Shown here: positions 34,871 through 43,568 of the stretch, in pieces
How the letters are laid out: each line of letters opens with the position of its first letter
How positions within the stretch are numbered: the stretch's first letter is position 1
Origin: Peptoniphilus sp.
Lineage (GTDB): Bacteria > Bacillota > Clostridia > Tissierellales > Peptoniphilaceae
Reading direction: 5' to 3'
DNA length: 64,000 nucleotides
NCBI GenBank assembly: GCA_029983555.1
Contig: JASBZH010000002.1
Location: 1 to 64,000 of the forward strand
Notes under the pieces: generated by a model
Databases searched by the model: none
What the model was told of the DNA's origin: nothing
Seen by the model: only the letters and a program-made list of their open reading frames with translations
Position numbers and translations under genes: made by a program

Positions 34871-36104
34871 TAAAGAAGAAATAGAGAATATTAGAAAAGA
34901 ATATCCCTTCTTAAATTTAAAACCTAATGACAAAGAGATTATATATTTTGACAATGCTGCCACAACTCAAAAACCAAATGAAGTTTTAGAAAATATAAAA
35001 AAATACTATGAAACTGAAAATGGAAATCCTCACAGGGGAGCACATTATTTGGCAATGGCATCTACTGAAGCTTATGAAGGTGCAAGGGAAAAAGTGGCAA
35101 AATTTATTGGTGCTAAATCTGCAAATGAAATAGTGTTTTTAAGAAATGCAACAGAAGCGATAAACTTAGTCGCATATTCTTATGCATTAAATAATTTGCA
35201 AGAGGGAGATGAAATTGTAATCTCTATATTAGAACACCATTCAAATTTAGTTCCTTGGCAAAGAGTTGCAAAGAAGACTGGTGCAAAGTTAGTCTATCTA
35301 TATGTAGATGAGAATATGCAAATTCCATTTTCTGAAGTTGAAGAAAAAATTGGCCAAAACACAAAAATTTTATCACTCACAGGAGCATCTAATGTCGTTG
35401 GAACTATGCCAGATTTAGACAAAATTTTTAAATACACTAGAGATAATTCTGATGCAAAAATTATTTTAGATGGAGCACAACTTGTTCCTCACAAAAAAGT
35501 CGATGTATCAAAACTTGATATAGATTTCTTGGCATTTTCTGGTCATAAAATGTATTCAGCAATGGGAATAGGAGTGCTCTATGGAAGAGAAGAACTTTTA
35601 AATTCTATGGAACCCTTCTTATCTGGTGGGGATATGATTGAATATGTATATGAAGATAAGACAACTTACTTGCCTTCTCCACAAAGATTTGAAGCGGGTA
35701 CTGTAAATGTTGAGGGAGCAGTAAACCTCGCATGTGCAATCGACTATATAGATAAAATAGGCATGGATAAAATCGACGAATATGAAAAGTATTTGACAGA
35801 TTATGCATATGATAAATTAAAGAAATTAGATTTTCTAGAAGTTTATACGACATCAGATGAACTTAGAGCTCCTGTTATTTCTTTTAATTTTAAAAATGCT
35901 CATCCACATGATGTGGCATCAATTTTAGATACCTATGGAATTGCTATTAGATCAGGACACCACTGTGCTCAACCACTTCACAGATTTTTGGGCTCAAACT
36001 TCTCATGCAGAGCAAGTTTTGCAGTTTACAATACAACTGATGAAATAGATTATTTTGTCGAACATCTTGAAGACGTAAGGAGGATTTTGGGAATTGAATC
36101 TTGA
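34863..36104 (+). CDS. sufS: cysteine desulfurase SufS
   Basis: A group II PLP cysteine desulfurase of 413 residues that supplies sulfur to SufU. It has YFDNAATTQKP near the N-terminus, the PLP lysine in FSGHKMYSAMGIGVLYG and the active Cys in SGHHCAQPLHRF (the short-loop type). Overlaps with both neighbours indicate coupled translation. Confidence 0.96.
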   Translation: MFSKEEIENIRKEYPFLNLKPNDKEIIYFDNAATTQKPNEVLENIKKYYETENGNPHRGAHYLAMASTEAYEGAREKVAKFIGAKSANEIVFLRNATEAINLVAYSYALNNLQEGDEIVISILEHHSNLVPWQRVAKKTGAKLVYLYVDENMQIPFSEVEEKIGQNTKILSLTGASNVVGTMPDLDKIFKYTRDNSDAKIILDGAQLVPHKKVDVSKLDIDFLAFSGHKMYSAMGIGVLYGREELLNSMEPFLSGGDMIEYVYEDKTTYLPSPQRFEAGTVNVEGAVNLACAIDYIDKIGMDKIDEYEKYLTDYAYDKLKKLDFLEVYTTSDELRAPVISFNFKNAHPHDVASILDTYGIAIRSGHHCAQPLHRFLGSNFSCRASFAVYNTTDEIDYFVEHLEDVRRILGIES

Positions 36105-36549
36105 AAATATTTATACAGAGTTAATACTTGAACATTCTAGAAATAAGAACAACAGAAGAGATCTTGAAAAATATACTCACAAAGAACTTGGTCACAATCC
36201 AAGTTGTGGAGACGAAATTACTTTACAACTAGATGTAGAAGATGACGTAATAAAGGATATTTCTTACACTGGACACGGCTGTGCAATTTCACAAGCTTCA
36301 ACTTCTATTATGTGTGATATTGTAAAAGGAATGAAAGTCAAAGAAGCAATTGAGCTTGCAGATAAATTTATTGGAATGGTCAAAGGTGAAATAACAGATG
36401 AAGATGAACTAGAAGACTTAGAAGATGCAGTCGCTTTTGAAAATATAAGAAATCTTCCAGCAAGAGTTAAATGTGCAGTCCTTTCATGGTATACTTTAAA
36501 AGATATTTTAGTAAATGATAAGAAAGAGGGATCTTTTAATCCTAATTGA
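36094..36549 (+). CDS. sufU: sulfurtransferase SufU
   Basis: A 151-residue zinc-dependent sulfur acceptor for SufS. It has the three conserved Cys segments of SufU (NPSCGD, GHGCAIS, RVKCAVLSW) plus the SufU-specific insert between the second and third. It starts at a TTG about 10 bases behind GGAGGA and overlaps sufS. Confidence 0.94.
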   Translation: MNLENIYTELILEHSRNKNNRRDLEKYTHKELGHNPSCGDEITLQLDVEDDVIKDISYTGHGCAISQASTSIMCDIVKGMKVKEAIELADKFIGMVKGEITDEDELEDLEDAVAFENIRNLPARVKCAVLSWYTLKDILVNDKKEGSFNPN

Positions 36550-36557
36550 GGTGAAAA

Positions 36558-36953
36558 ATGAGACTTTCAACTAAAGGAAGATATGGTTTAATGGCCATGT
36601 ATAATTTAAAAGAAAATATGGGCAAGGGCCCAATCTCTTTAAAAGATATAGCGAAAGATGAAAATCTTTCAGAATCATATTTAGAACAATTATTTTCATT
36701 GCTAAAAAAGCATGGCCTCGTCGACTCAATAAGAGGAGCTGGCGGAGGTTATGTTTTGGCAAAGGATCCAAAAGATATTCCAATAGGAGATATAATTAAT
36801 GCTCTTGAAGGCGACATTTCACTTTCTTGTTGTGACACAGGTAAAAAGGTAAATTGCAACAGGCAAGATGGATGTGCAACTAGGGATATTTTATATAAAT
36901 TACAAAATCAAATTGAAGATGTCATGGATAATATGACTTTGGAAGATATGTGA
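36558..36953 (+). CDS. Rrf2-family transcriptional regulator (IscR/CymR-like)
   Basis: A 131-residue winged-helix regulator starting MRLSTKGRYGLMAMYNL. It has the recognition-helix segment SESYLEQLFSLLKKHGLVDSIRGAGGGYVLAK and a C-terminal Cys cluster (SCCDTGKKVNCNRQDGCATRD) with IscR-like spacing for an Fe-S ligand. Being inside the suf operon, it probably senses cluster status and controls this operon. A CymR-type cysteine sensor is the alternative, but CymR usually lacks these Cys. Confidence 0.92.
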   Translation: MRLSTKGRYGLMAMYNLKENMGKGPISLKDIAKDENLSESYLEQLFSLLKKHGLVDSIRGAGGGYVLAKDPKDIPIGDIINALEGDISLSCCDTGKKVNCNRQDGCATRDILYKLQNQIEDVMDNMTLEDM

Positions 36954-36960
36954 GGCAAAA

Positions 36961-38088
36961 ATGATATATATGGATAATGCTGCTACCACTAAAATTACAG
37001 ATTCTGTGCTAAGAGAAATGATGCCATATCTCACTGATTACTATGGGAATGCTTCAAGCATCTATTCTCTTGGACAAAAATCTAGGGCAGCAATTGAAAA
37101 TTCGAGAATTAAAATTGCAAATATTTTAAATGTGAAGCCAAGTGAAATCTATTTCACTTCTTCTGGATCAGAGTCAGACAATTGGGCGATAAAAGAGACC
37201 ATAAAAAAGGGTGAGGTAAATCACATTATATCTTCTAAGATTGAACATCCTGCAGTTTTAAATTCTTTAAAGTATTTGCAAAATAAAGGACACAAAATTG
37301 ATTTATTAGACGTGGATGAATATGGTTTTGTAAATTTAGATGAGCTAAGAGAAAAAATAACTGAAAATACCAATTTAGTTTCTGTAATGTATGCAAATAA
37401 CGAAATTGGTACAATTGAGCCAATTGATGAAATTGCTAAAATATGTAGTGAAAAGGGAGTTCTCTTTCACACAGATGCAGTGCAAGCTTTTGGAAATTTA
37501 AAAGTCGATCTTTCCAATAAAAATATTGACATGTGTTCAATGTCTGGACACAAAATTGGCGCCCCAAAAGGAATAGGTCTTTTATATATAAAAGATGGTA
37601 CAAAGATAAATTCTTTTATAAATGGAGGTTCTCAAGAAAGAGATAAGAGAGCTTCAACAGAAAATGTTGCCTCAATAGTAGGCCTTGCAAAGGCAATTGA
37701 AGATGTCTATAATGATCTTGATAAAAATAGAGAGTATACGACTAATTTGAGAGATTATACTTTGGATAAACTTTTAAATATAGACGGCGTTGTTTTAAAT
37801 GGGCCTAGAGAAAATAGACTTCCTGGAAATATAAATATATCAATTAAAAATATGAAACCACAGACCTTGGTTCAATATTTAGATATGTTTGATATTTTTG
37901 TATCACAAGGTTCCGCATGCGCAGCAGGAAGTATTGAGCCGTCTTATGTTTTATCTGCAATAGGTAGAAATAGTGATTTATCTCTTTCAACTATTAGAAT
38001 TTCGTTAAATTCTTCTAATACTAAAGAAGAGTGTGACTTTGTCGTAGAAAAAATTAAAGATGCAGTAAATAAATTTAGCATTAGGTGA
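36961..38088 (+). CDS. cysteine desulfurase (IscS/NifS type)
   Basis: A second, group I cysteine desulfurase of 375 residues: MDNAATTKITDSVL at the N-terminus, the PLP lysine in SMSGHKIGAPKGIGLLY and the catalytic Cys in the long loop VSQGSACAAGS. It follows the Rrf2 gene by seven bases. In other Firmicutes such copies donate sulfur for tRNA thiolation, but neither mnmA nor thiI is here. NifS-like numbering is not possible without comparison. Confidence 0.95.
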   Translation: MIYMDNAATTKITDSVLREMMPYLTDYYGNASSIYSLGQKSRAAIENSRIKIANILNVKPSEIYFTSSGSESDNWAIKETIKKGEVNHIISSKIEHPAVLNSLKYLQNKGHKIDLLDVDEYGFVNLDELREKITENTNLVSVMYANNEIGTIEPIDEIAKICSEKGVLFHTDAVQAFGNLKVDLSNKNIDMCSMSGHKIGAPKGIGLLYIKDGTKINSFINGGSQERDKRASTENVASIVGLAKAIEDVYNDLDKNREYTTNLRDYTLDKLLNIDGVVLNGPRENRLPGNINISIKNMKPQTLVQYLDMFDIFVSQGSACAAGSIEPSYVLSAIGRNSDLSLSTIRISLNSSNTKEECDFVVEKIKDAVNKFSIR

Positions 38089-38092
38089 TATT

Positions 38093-39358
38093 ATGATAGA
38101 TCAATTTACGGCGAATGCCAACACGGCTAGGTTTGTAACTTATGCACTTATAGTCCTTGCCATTTTTCTTATGTTTTTGGCAATATATTATTTAGTAAAT
38201 ATCGGAAATAAATATATTGAACCAAACAAAAGAATTAAAATGGACCTTAGCATAGTTGCAAAATTATTTCTAGTAATACTTGGCCTGTACTTAATTAAAA
38301 TTATATTCGCTAAATATAAAATACTGGGATATACTTTATCTTCAGTAATTATAGCGATTATTTTTGCATATATTATTGACCCACTTGTAAATTATTTAGA
38401 GAGAAAGGGAGTAAAAAGACAGTTAGGTGTTATTATTGTCTATATATCTGTAATATTTTTATTTGGAATTTTAATATTTTCTGTAATACCAAAGACAATT
38501 CAGGAACTAACTAATTTACTTCTTAGAATTCCGACAATGATAGACAATATGAGTGGCAATACAAATGAATTTTTAATAAAAGTTTTTGATAGACTCGGTA
38601 TAGAGGTTCCAGACAATGCCTTTAGTATTTATAGCGGTTCTTCAGCAGGTGGAACTGGACCAATCACAAGGCTTATTGATTCTGCCAATAAGGCGATTAA
38701 TGATGTCATAGTTTCAATGCAACAATCAGCAGTTGAATCTTTTAAGGATATTGCTACAAAACTTTATTCAATTTTAACTAATGCAGTTAGAATTGTATTG
38801 ATAATGATTTTTTCATTTTATTTTTCTGTTGATAAAGAAAACTTTACTCTTAAAGTTAAAAAATGGATTCCAAAGAAACATAAGGACGACATATATTTCT
38901 TGGCATCAAGAATAAATACTGCTCTTCAGCAATTTATTCGAGGAAGACTTCTTCTTGCAATATTTGTCGGTGTTGCGACTATGATATATCTATTGATATT
39001 AAAAGTCGATTTTGCAGTAGTAATTGGACTTATAACTCTTGTTGCAGATATAATTCCATACATTGGACCTTTCCTTGGATATGTTCCAGCGGCACTTTTT
39101 GCATTTATGGACTCGCCTGTTAAAGCTTTTTGGGTCACAATTATTTTTGTATTAATCCAGTGGGCAGAAAACAATTTGCTTGCTCCAAAATTAATTGGAA
39201 ACTCCACAGGATTAAATCCTCTATTAGTTTTAATTTCAATTATAATAGGTGGTGGAATCTTTGGAGTTTGGGGAATGGTTATTTCTGTTCCTGTAGTTTC
39301 TATCATAGTTATATTGATTGATTTCTTTAAATTGAAGTACGGTCAAAGACAGGAATAA
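38093..39358 (+). CDS. AI-2E family transporter
   Basis: A 421-residue membrane protein (AI-2E/PerM/YtvI family) with about eight helices. Recognisable segments are PKTIQELTNLLLRIPTMIDNM, LQQFIRGRLLLAIFVG and VADIIPYIGPFLGYVPAALFA; LLVLISIIIGGGIFGVWGMVISVPV is near the end. Members export autoinducer-2 or act as Na+/H+ antiporters; which applies here is not visible. It follows the desulfurase by four bases, probably the last gene of the suf transcript. Confidence 0.92.
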   Translation: MIDQFTANANTARFVTYALIVLAIFLMFLAIYYLVNIGNKYIEPNKRIKMDLSIVAKLFLVILGLYLIKIIFAKYKILGYTLSSVIIAIIFAYIIDPLVNYLERKGVKRQLGVIIVYISVIFLFGILIFSVIPKTIQELTNLLLRIPTMIDNMSGNTNEFLIKVFDRLGIEVPDNAFSIYSGSSAGGTGPITRLIDSANKAINDVIVSMQQSAVESFKDIATKLYSILTNAVRIVLIMIFSFYFSVDKENFTLKVKKWIPKKHKDDIYFLASRINTALQQFIRGRLLLAIFVGVATMIYLLILKVDFAVVIGLITLVADIIPYIGPFLGYVPAALFAFMDSPVKAFWVTIIFVLIQWAENNLLAPKLIGNSTGLNPLLVLISIIIGGGIFGVWGMVISVPVVSIIVILIDFFKLKYGQRQE

Positions 39359-39387
39359 TTGACTTTTTTAATTCAAATAACTATAAT
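39359..39387 (+). promoter_or_regulatory. sigma-A promoter of alaS
   Basis: TTGACT (39359-39364), 17 bases, TATAAT (39382-39387). Predicted start is near 39394, directly before a terminator hairpin. Confidence 0.85.
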
Positions 39388-39397
39388 ATTTATAGTT

Positions 39398-39422
39398 CCT
39401 CCCAAGGGTTGGGAGGTTTTTT
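39398..39422 (+). terminator. terminator of the suf/AI-2E operon, also the 5' hairpin of alaS mRNA
   Basis: CCTCCCAA (39398-39405) pairs with TTGGGAGG (39409-39416), then T6. It is a strong intrinsic terminator for upstream transcripts. For RNA started at about 39394 it is a hairpin at the extreme 5' end and too close to the start to terminate. Confidence 0.9.
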
Positions 39423-39438
39423 AATAACGAGGTGCTAG

Positions 39439-42051
39439 ATGAAATTTTTAGGATTACATGAAATCAGAAGCGAATATTTAAAATTCTTTGAATCAAAAAA
39501 ACATTTAATTTTGCCTAGTTTTTCTTTGATTCCAAAAGATGACGATTCACTTTTATTAATAGGTGCTGGTATGGCACCAATGAAAAAATATTTTACTGGA
39601 GAAGCTACTCCACCTTCAAAAAGAGTTACTACTTGTCAAAAATGTATAAGAACTGGAGACATTGACAATGTTGGAATTACTGACAGACACGCAACTTTTT
39701 TTGAAATGCTTGGAAACTTCTCATTTGGAGATTATTTTAAGCATGAAATTATTCCTTGGGCATGGGAATTTTTGACTGTAAATTTAGAAATTCCTAAAGA
39801 AGATCTTTGGGTTACAGTATATTATGATGATGATGAGGCATATAATATATGGAAAGATGTAATAGGTATAGATGAAGAAAAAATAATAAGACTTGGCAAA
39901 GAAGATAACTTCTGGGAACTAGAAGTTGGACCAAGTGGTCCTTGTTCAGAAATCTATGTAGATAGAGGTTTAAAACATGGATCTGAAGATGAAAGACCAG
40001 GTGGAGAGGGAGACAGATTTATAGAAATTTGGAATCTAGTTTTCACTCAATTTGATAAAGATAAAAATGGAAAATATAATCCTCTTGCTCATCCAAATAT
40101 AGATACTGGAATGGGTCTTGAAAGAATTGCAACTGTACTACAAGATACAGATAACATATTTGAGATAGATGCTATAAAAGAAATAATCGAAAAAATCAGT
40201 GAGATTTGCGGATTGGAATATGGAAAAGATAAAGAAGCTGACGTTTCTTTTAGAGTTATAACAGACCACATAAGAGCTATGACTTTTATGATTTCTGATA
40301 CAATAGTTCCATCTAATGAGGGAAGAGGTTACGTACTTAGAAGATTTATAAGACGTGCGGCAAGACATGGAAGAAAGCTTGGAATTAAAAGAGCATTTTT
40401 GTCTGAAGTTGCAGATCTTGTAATTGATTCTTGGGGCGAAGAATATACAGAACTTAAGGACAAAAAAGATTTTATTAAAGATACTATTGTAAGGGAAGAA
40501 GAAAAGTTCCTTGAAACTATAGAACAAGGTCTTGTTAGACTAAATGAAAAAGTAGAAGAATTAAATAAAAAAGGCTTAGATACTTTATCTGGAGAAGATG
40601 CATTTAAACTCTATGACACATATGGATTCCCAGTAGATTTGACTGTAGAAATTCTAAAAGAAAAGGGATATAAAGTAGATATCGACGGATTCAATCACGA
40701 AATGGATGTGCAAAAAGAAAGGGCAAGATCTGCTCGTGACGATTCAAATATCGGTTGGTCAAGTCAAAAAGACGAAAGCATATTTGAAGGATTAGACAGT
40801 GAATTTGTCGGATACGAAGTTGATGAAATAAATGCAAATATAATTAAAATTATAAAAGATAATGAAGAAGTAAATTCTGCTAAAAAAGGCGATAATGTAA
40901 TTTTAGTTTTAGATAAAACTCCATTTTATGCTGAAAGTGGTGGACAAATTGGAGATACTGGTTTAATAAAAGGTAATGACTTTGAAGTAAAAGTTATTGA
41001 CACTAAAAAAACTAAGAGCTCTATACACATTCACATCTGCGAAGTAATAGATGGAGAAGTAGAAAAAACAGAGGCTTTAGCTCAAATTGATGTTAAGAGA
41101 AGAAATAATATTAGAAGAAACCACTCTGTCACTCACCTTCTTCACAAATCATTAAAATTAGTTTTGGGAGATCATGTAAATCAAGCAGGTTCTCTTGTAA
41201 TGGATAATAGAATGAGATTTGACTTTACTCACTTTAAACAAGTTTCAAGAGAAGAATTAAAGGAAGTAGAAAAGATTGTAAATGAAAAAATCTTTGAAGC
41301 ACTTCCAGTTAAGACTACAATAACTAGCCTTGATAATGCTAAAAAAGGCGGAGCTATAGGACTATTTGAAAGCAAATATTCTGATGAGGTTAGAGTTGTA
41401 ACTATGGGAGATTTTTCTAGTGAACTTTGCGGAGGTACTCATGTATCTAATACTTCAGAGATATCCATGTTTAAAATACTATCTGAAAGTGGAATTAGTA
41501 GTGGAGTAAGAAGAATTGAAGCTATAACAGGTCCAGAAGTTTATAATTATTTAAATAGTCTTGAAGAAGTACAAGATGATATTGCAAATAATTTAAAGAC
41601 AAATAGAGAAGAGATATTGCAAAAAATAAAGGGAACTATAAAAGACCTTAAAGATGCAAATAAAGAAATTACAAGACTTGAACACTCAATGGCAAAGGAC
41701 CAACTTTCTGAGATTATAGAGGATATCAAAGAAGTAAATGGAGTAAAATATGTAATCGAGAAATTTGAAAACGTCGATGTAAATACTCTTCGAGATCTCG
41801 CTGATGAAGTAAGAGACAAAGTTGGCTCTGTAGTAGTATTATTTGCTACAGTAAACGGAAATAAATTAAACTTTGTATGTGCAGTTTCAAAAGATTTAGT
41901 CGATAGAAAAATCTTTGCTGGAAAATTGATTAAAGAAATAGCTAAAGTTGCTGGCGGCGGAGGCGGCGGCAGAAATGATATGGCGACCGCTGGAGGAAAA
42001 GATTTAGATAAAGTTAACGATGCTCTAAATAAGCTTAAAGAATTATTATAA
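39439..42051 (+). CDS. alaS: alanyl-tRNA synthetase
   Basis: Charges tRNA-Ala. The 870 residues hold the class II catalytic domain (TCQKCIRTGDIDNVG, FFEMLGNFSFGDYF, GPSGPCSEIY, GMGLERIA), the editing domain with RNHSVTHLLHKSL and CGGTHVSNT zinc/editing motifs, a coiled coil and the C-Ala domain ending with GGGGGGRNDMATAGGKD. Full length. GAGGTG precedes the ATG. No T-box is present upstream. Confidence 0.98.
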   Translation: MKFLGLHEIRSEYLKFFESKKHLILPSFSLIPKDDDSLLLIGAGMAPMKKYFTGEATPPSKRVTTCQKCIRTGDIDNVGITDRHATFFEMLGNFSFGDYFKHEIIPWAWEFLTVNLEIPKEDLWVTVYYDDDEAYNIWKDVIGIDEEKIIRLGKEDNFWELEVGPSGPCSEIYVDRGLKHGSEDERPGGEGDRFIEIWNLVFTQFDKDKNGKYNPLAHPNIDTGMGLERIATVLQDTDNIFEIDAIKEIIEKISEICGLEYGKDKEADVSFRVITDHIRAMTFMISDTIVPSNEGRGYVLRRFIRRAARHGRKLGIKRAFLSEVADLVIDSWGEEYTELKDKKDFIKDTIVREEEKFLETIEQGLVRLNEKVEELNKKGLDTLSGEDAFKLYDTYGFPVDLTVEILKEKGYKVDIDGFNHEMDVQKERARSARDDSNIGWSSQKDESIFEGLDSEFVGYEVDEINANIIKIIKDNEEVNSAKKGDNVILVLDKTPFYAESGGQIGDTGLIKGNDFEVKVIDTKKTKSSIHIHICEVIDGEVEKTEALAQIDVKRRNNIRRNHSVTHLLHKSLKLVLGDHVNQAGSLVMDNRMRFDFTHFKQVSREELKEVEKIVNEKIFEALPVKTTITSLDNAKKGGAIGLFESKYSDEVRVVTMGDFSSELCGGTHVSNTSEISMFKILSESGISSGVRRIEAITGPEVYNYLNSLEEVQDDIANNLKTNREEILQKIKGTIKDLKDANKEITRLEHSMAKDQLSEIIEDIKEVNGVKYVIEKFENVDVNTLRDLADEVRDKVGSVVVLFATVNGNKLNFVCAVSKDLVDRKIFAGKLIKEIAKVAGGGGGGRNDMATAGGKDLDKVNDALNKLKELL

Positions 42052-42074
42052 TGTTTTATATATACTGTTTTTTA

Positions 42075-42083
42075 TGATATAAT
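42075..42083 (+). promoter_or_regulatory. extended -10 promoter of ireB
   Basis: TGA-TATAAT, 18 bases before the ireB start; the -35 is only TTTATA. Confidence 0.5.
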
Positions 42084-42100
42084 TCATTTGGAGGTATATT

Positions 42101-42355
42101 ATGGATCAAGATAACAACACACAAGTTTTTGAAAAAAAATCTTTAGAACAAGAAAGAATTAAAAGCACTTTAAAAGTTGTATATAATGCTCTAGAGAGCA
42201 AGGGTTACAATCCCATTGACCAAATAATTGGATATATATTATCAGGCGATCCGACATATATTACAAGCCACGATAATGCTAGATCCATGATACAGGAAAT
42301 AGAACGTGATGAACTTCTCCAAGAAATGCTAAAAGTGTATTTAGAAAAGATATGA
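42101..42355 (+). CDS. IreB family regulatory phosphoprotein
   Basis: An 84-residue protein of the UPF0297/IreB family, a substrate of the IreK/PrkC Ser/Thr kinase in enterococci, where it affects cephalosporin tolerance. It contains LKVVYNALESKGYNPIDQIIGYILSGDPTYITSHDNAR, the family core, and a Thr near the N-terminus (NNTQVF) at the place where IreB is phosphorylated. It lies in the usual context alaS-ireB-ruvX. GGAGG precedes the ATG. Confidence 0.95.
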   Translation: MDQDNNTQVFEKKSLEQERIKSTLKVVYNALESKGYNPIDQIIGYILSGDPTYITSHDNARSMIQEIERDELLQEMLKVYLEKI

Positions 42356-42380
42356 GATGGAATTCCATCTCATATTTTAC
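42352..42380 (+). terminator. perfect palindrome at the ireB stop, weak terminator
   Basis: ATGAGATGGAATTCCATCTCAT (42352-42373) is a 22-bp perfect inverted repeat covering the ireB stop codon. Only four T follow, so termination may be partial or the hairpin may stabilise the mRNA 3' end. Confidence 0.55.
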
Positions 42381-42417
42381 ATATTAAGAGTATGTACCTA
42401 TAAAGGTGTGGTTTTAG

Positions 42418-42837
42418 ATGAATAGAATTTTAGGCCTCGATGTTGGAGATGCGTGGATAGGAGTTGCAGTTTCAGATGCATTACTTTTAACTGCTCAACC
42501 TCTTGTTACTATAAAAAGAGAATCCAACAAAATTGCTTATGAAAAAATTCATGACATAATGATTAAATATGATATAGAAAAAGTAGTAGTAGGTCTTCCA
42601 AAGAACATGAACAATACTATTGGGCCACAAAGTGAGAAAGTAATTAAATTTGCTGAAAAACTTAAAAACAAGTTTAGCGTAGAGATAATTTATGTAGATG
42701 AAAGAATGACTACGCTTATGGCCGAGCAAGTATTGATAGAAGGTTCAGTAAGAAGAGAGAATAGGAAAAAATATATTGATAAAATTGCTGCGACATATAT
42801 TCTGCAGTCATATCTAGATAATAGGGTTAACTCGTAA
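42418..42837 (+). CDS. ruvX: Holliday junction resolvase-like YqgF/RuvX
   Basis: A 139-residue RNase H-fold nuclease linked to 16S rRNA 5' maturation and proposed for junction resolution. It has GLDVGDAWIGVAVSD at the N-terminus, VVGLPKNMN in the middle and YVDERMTT with the conserved Asp and Glu. Complete. It is followed after ten bases by a DUF1292 gene. Confidence 0.94.
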   Translation: MNRILGLDVGDAWIGVAVSDALLLTAQPLVTIKRESNKIAYEKIHDIMIKYDIEKVVVGLPKNMNNTIGPQSEKVIKFAEKLKNKFSVEIIYVDERMTTLMAEQVLIEGSVRRENRKKYIDKIAATYILQSYLDNRVNS

Positions 42838-42847
42838 GGTGATATAT

Positions 42848-43093
42848 ATGGAAAAGTTAAAATTTTATGATGAAAATGGTAAAGAAGTAGAATTTCTATT
42901 AGATGCAAGATTCACTTTAGATGATACAGACTATGTTGCACTTTATACAGATGATGAAGAACCAGAAATTTATATTCTAAGAGTAGAAATAGACGAAGAA
43001 GGCAATGAATTCTTAAAAGGTATTGATGATAAAGAACTTGAAGAAGCTGTAGAGGCATATGAACAATTGAGTTCTGATTTTGTAGGGGATTAA
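42848..43093 (+). CDS. DUF1292 protein
   Basis: An 81-residue acidic protein of the DUF1292/UPF0473 (YrzB-like) family: FYDENGKEVEFLLDARF, YVALYTDDEEPEIYILRVE and DDKELEEAVEAYE. Function unknown; in Firmicutes it travels with ireB and ruvX as here. The ATG at 42848 has AAGGTGAT upstream; a GTG nine bases earlier would overlap that site. Confidence 0.93.
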   Translation: MEKLKFYDENGKEVEFLLDARFTLDDTDYVALYTDDEEPEIYILRVEIDEEGNEFLKGIDDKELEEAVEAYEQLSSDFVGD

Positions 43094-43094
43094 A

Positions 43095-43568
43095 ATGGAT
43101 AGTAGACTTGAACAAGTTCAAAAGACTTTAAAAGCAAATGGCTATAAGTATACTGATCAAAGAGCAAAGGTATATGAGGTTTTTTTGAAGAATAAAAACA
43201 GCCATTTGACAACTGAAGATGTTTATAAACTTGCGCTTGAAATTGATCCAACTATGGGAATAGCTACAGTTTATAGAACGGTTCAACTCTTTACCAAACT
43301 TGGTATTTTAGACCAAATAGTATTTGACGACAATATTGTCAGATATGAACTTAGAATTAATGATCACAAACACAGACATCATCATCTTATTTGCATTGAA
43401 TGTGGAAAAGTATCTGAAGTAGATGTAGATGAATTAGACAAGATAGAAGCAGAAATAGAAAAAAATGAAAAATTTAAAATTGTAGACCACACTCTAAAAT
43501 TTATGGGTTATTGCGAAGACTGCTACCGAAAAATTGAGGAGAAAGGGATAGATGAGAAACACAAATAA
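43095..43568 (+). CDS. Fur-family metalloregulator
   Basis: A 157-residue DNA-binding repressor. Its winged helix has YTDQRAKVYEVFLKN and GIATVYRTVQLFTKLG. The metal/dimer region has HKHRHHHLICIECGKVSEVD and a second CEDC, giving two CXXC pairs for structural zinc. Fur (iron), PerR (peroxide) or Zur cannot be told apart with certainty. It overlaps the RNase J gene by 17 bases and is part of the alaS-udk gene run. Confidence 0.93.
   Translation: MDSRLEQVQKTLKANGYKYTDQRAKVYEVFLKNKNSHLTTEDVYKLALEIDPTMGIATVYRTVQLFTKLGILDQIVFDDNIVRYELRINDHKHRHHHLICIECGKVSEVDVDELDKIEAEIEKNEKFKIVDHTLKFMGYCEDCYRKIEEKGIDEKHK

Noticed and set aside
39398..39438. T-box or other riboswitch upstream of alaS
   Set aside because: Only a 25-base hairpin exists between promoter and gene; no T-box motif or stem I.
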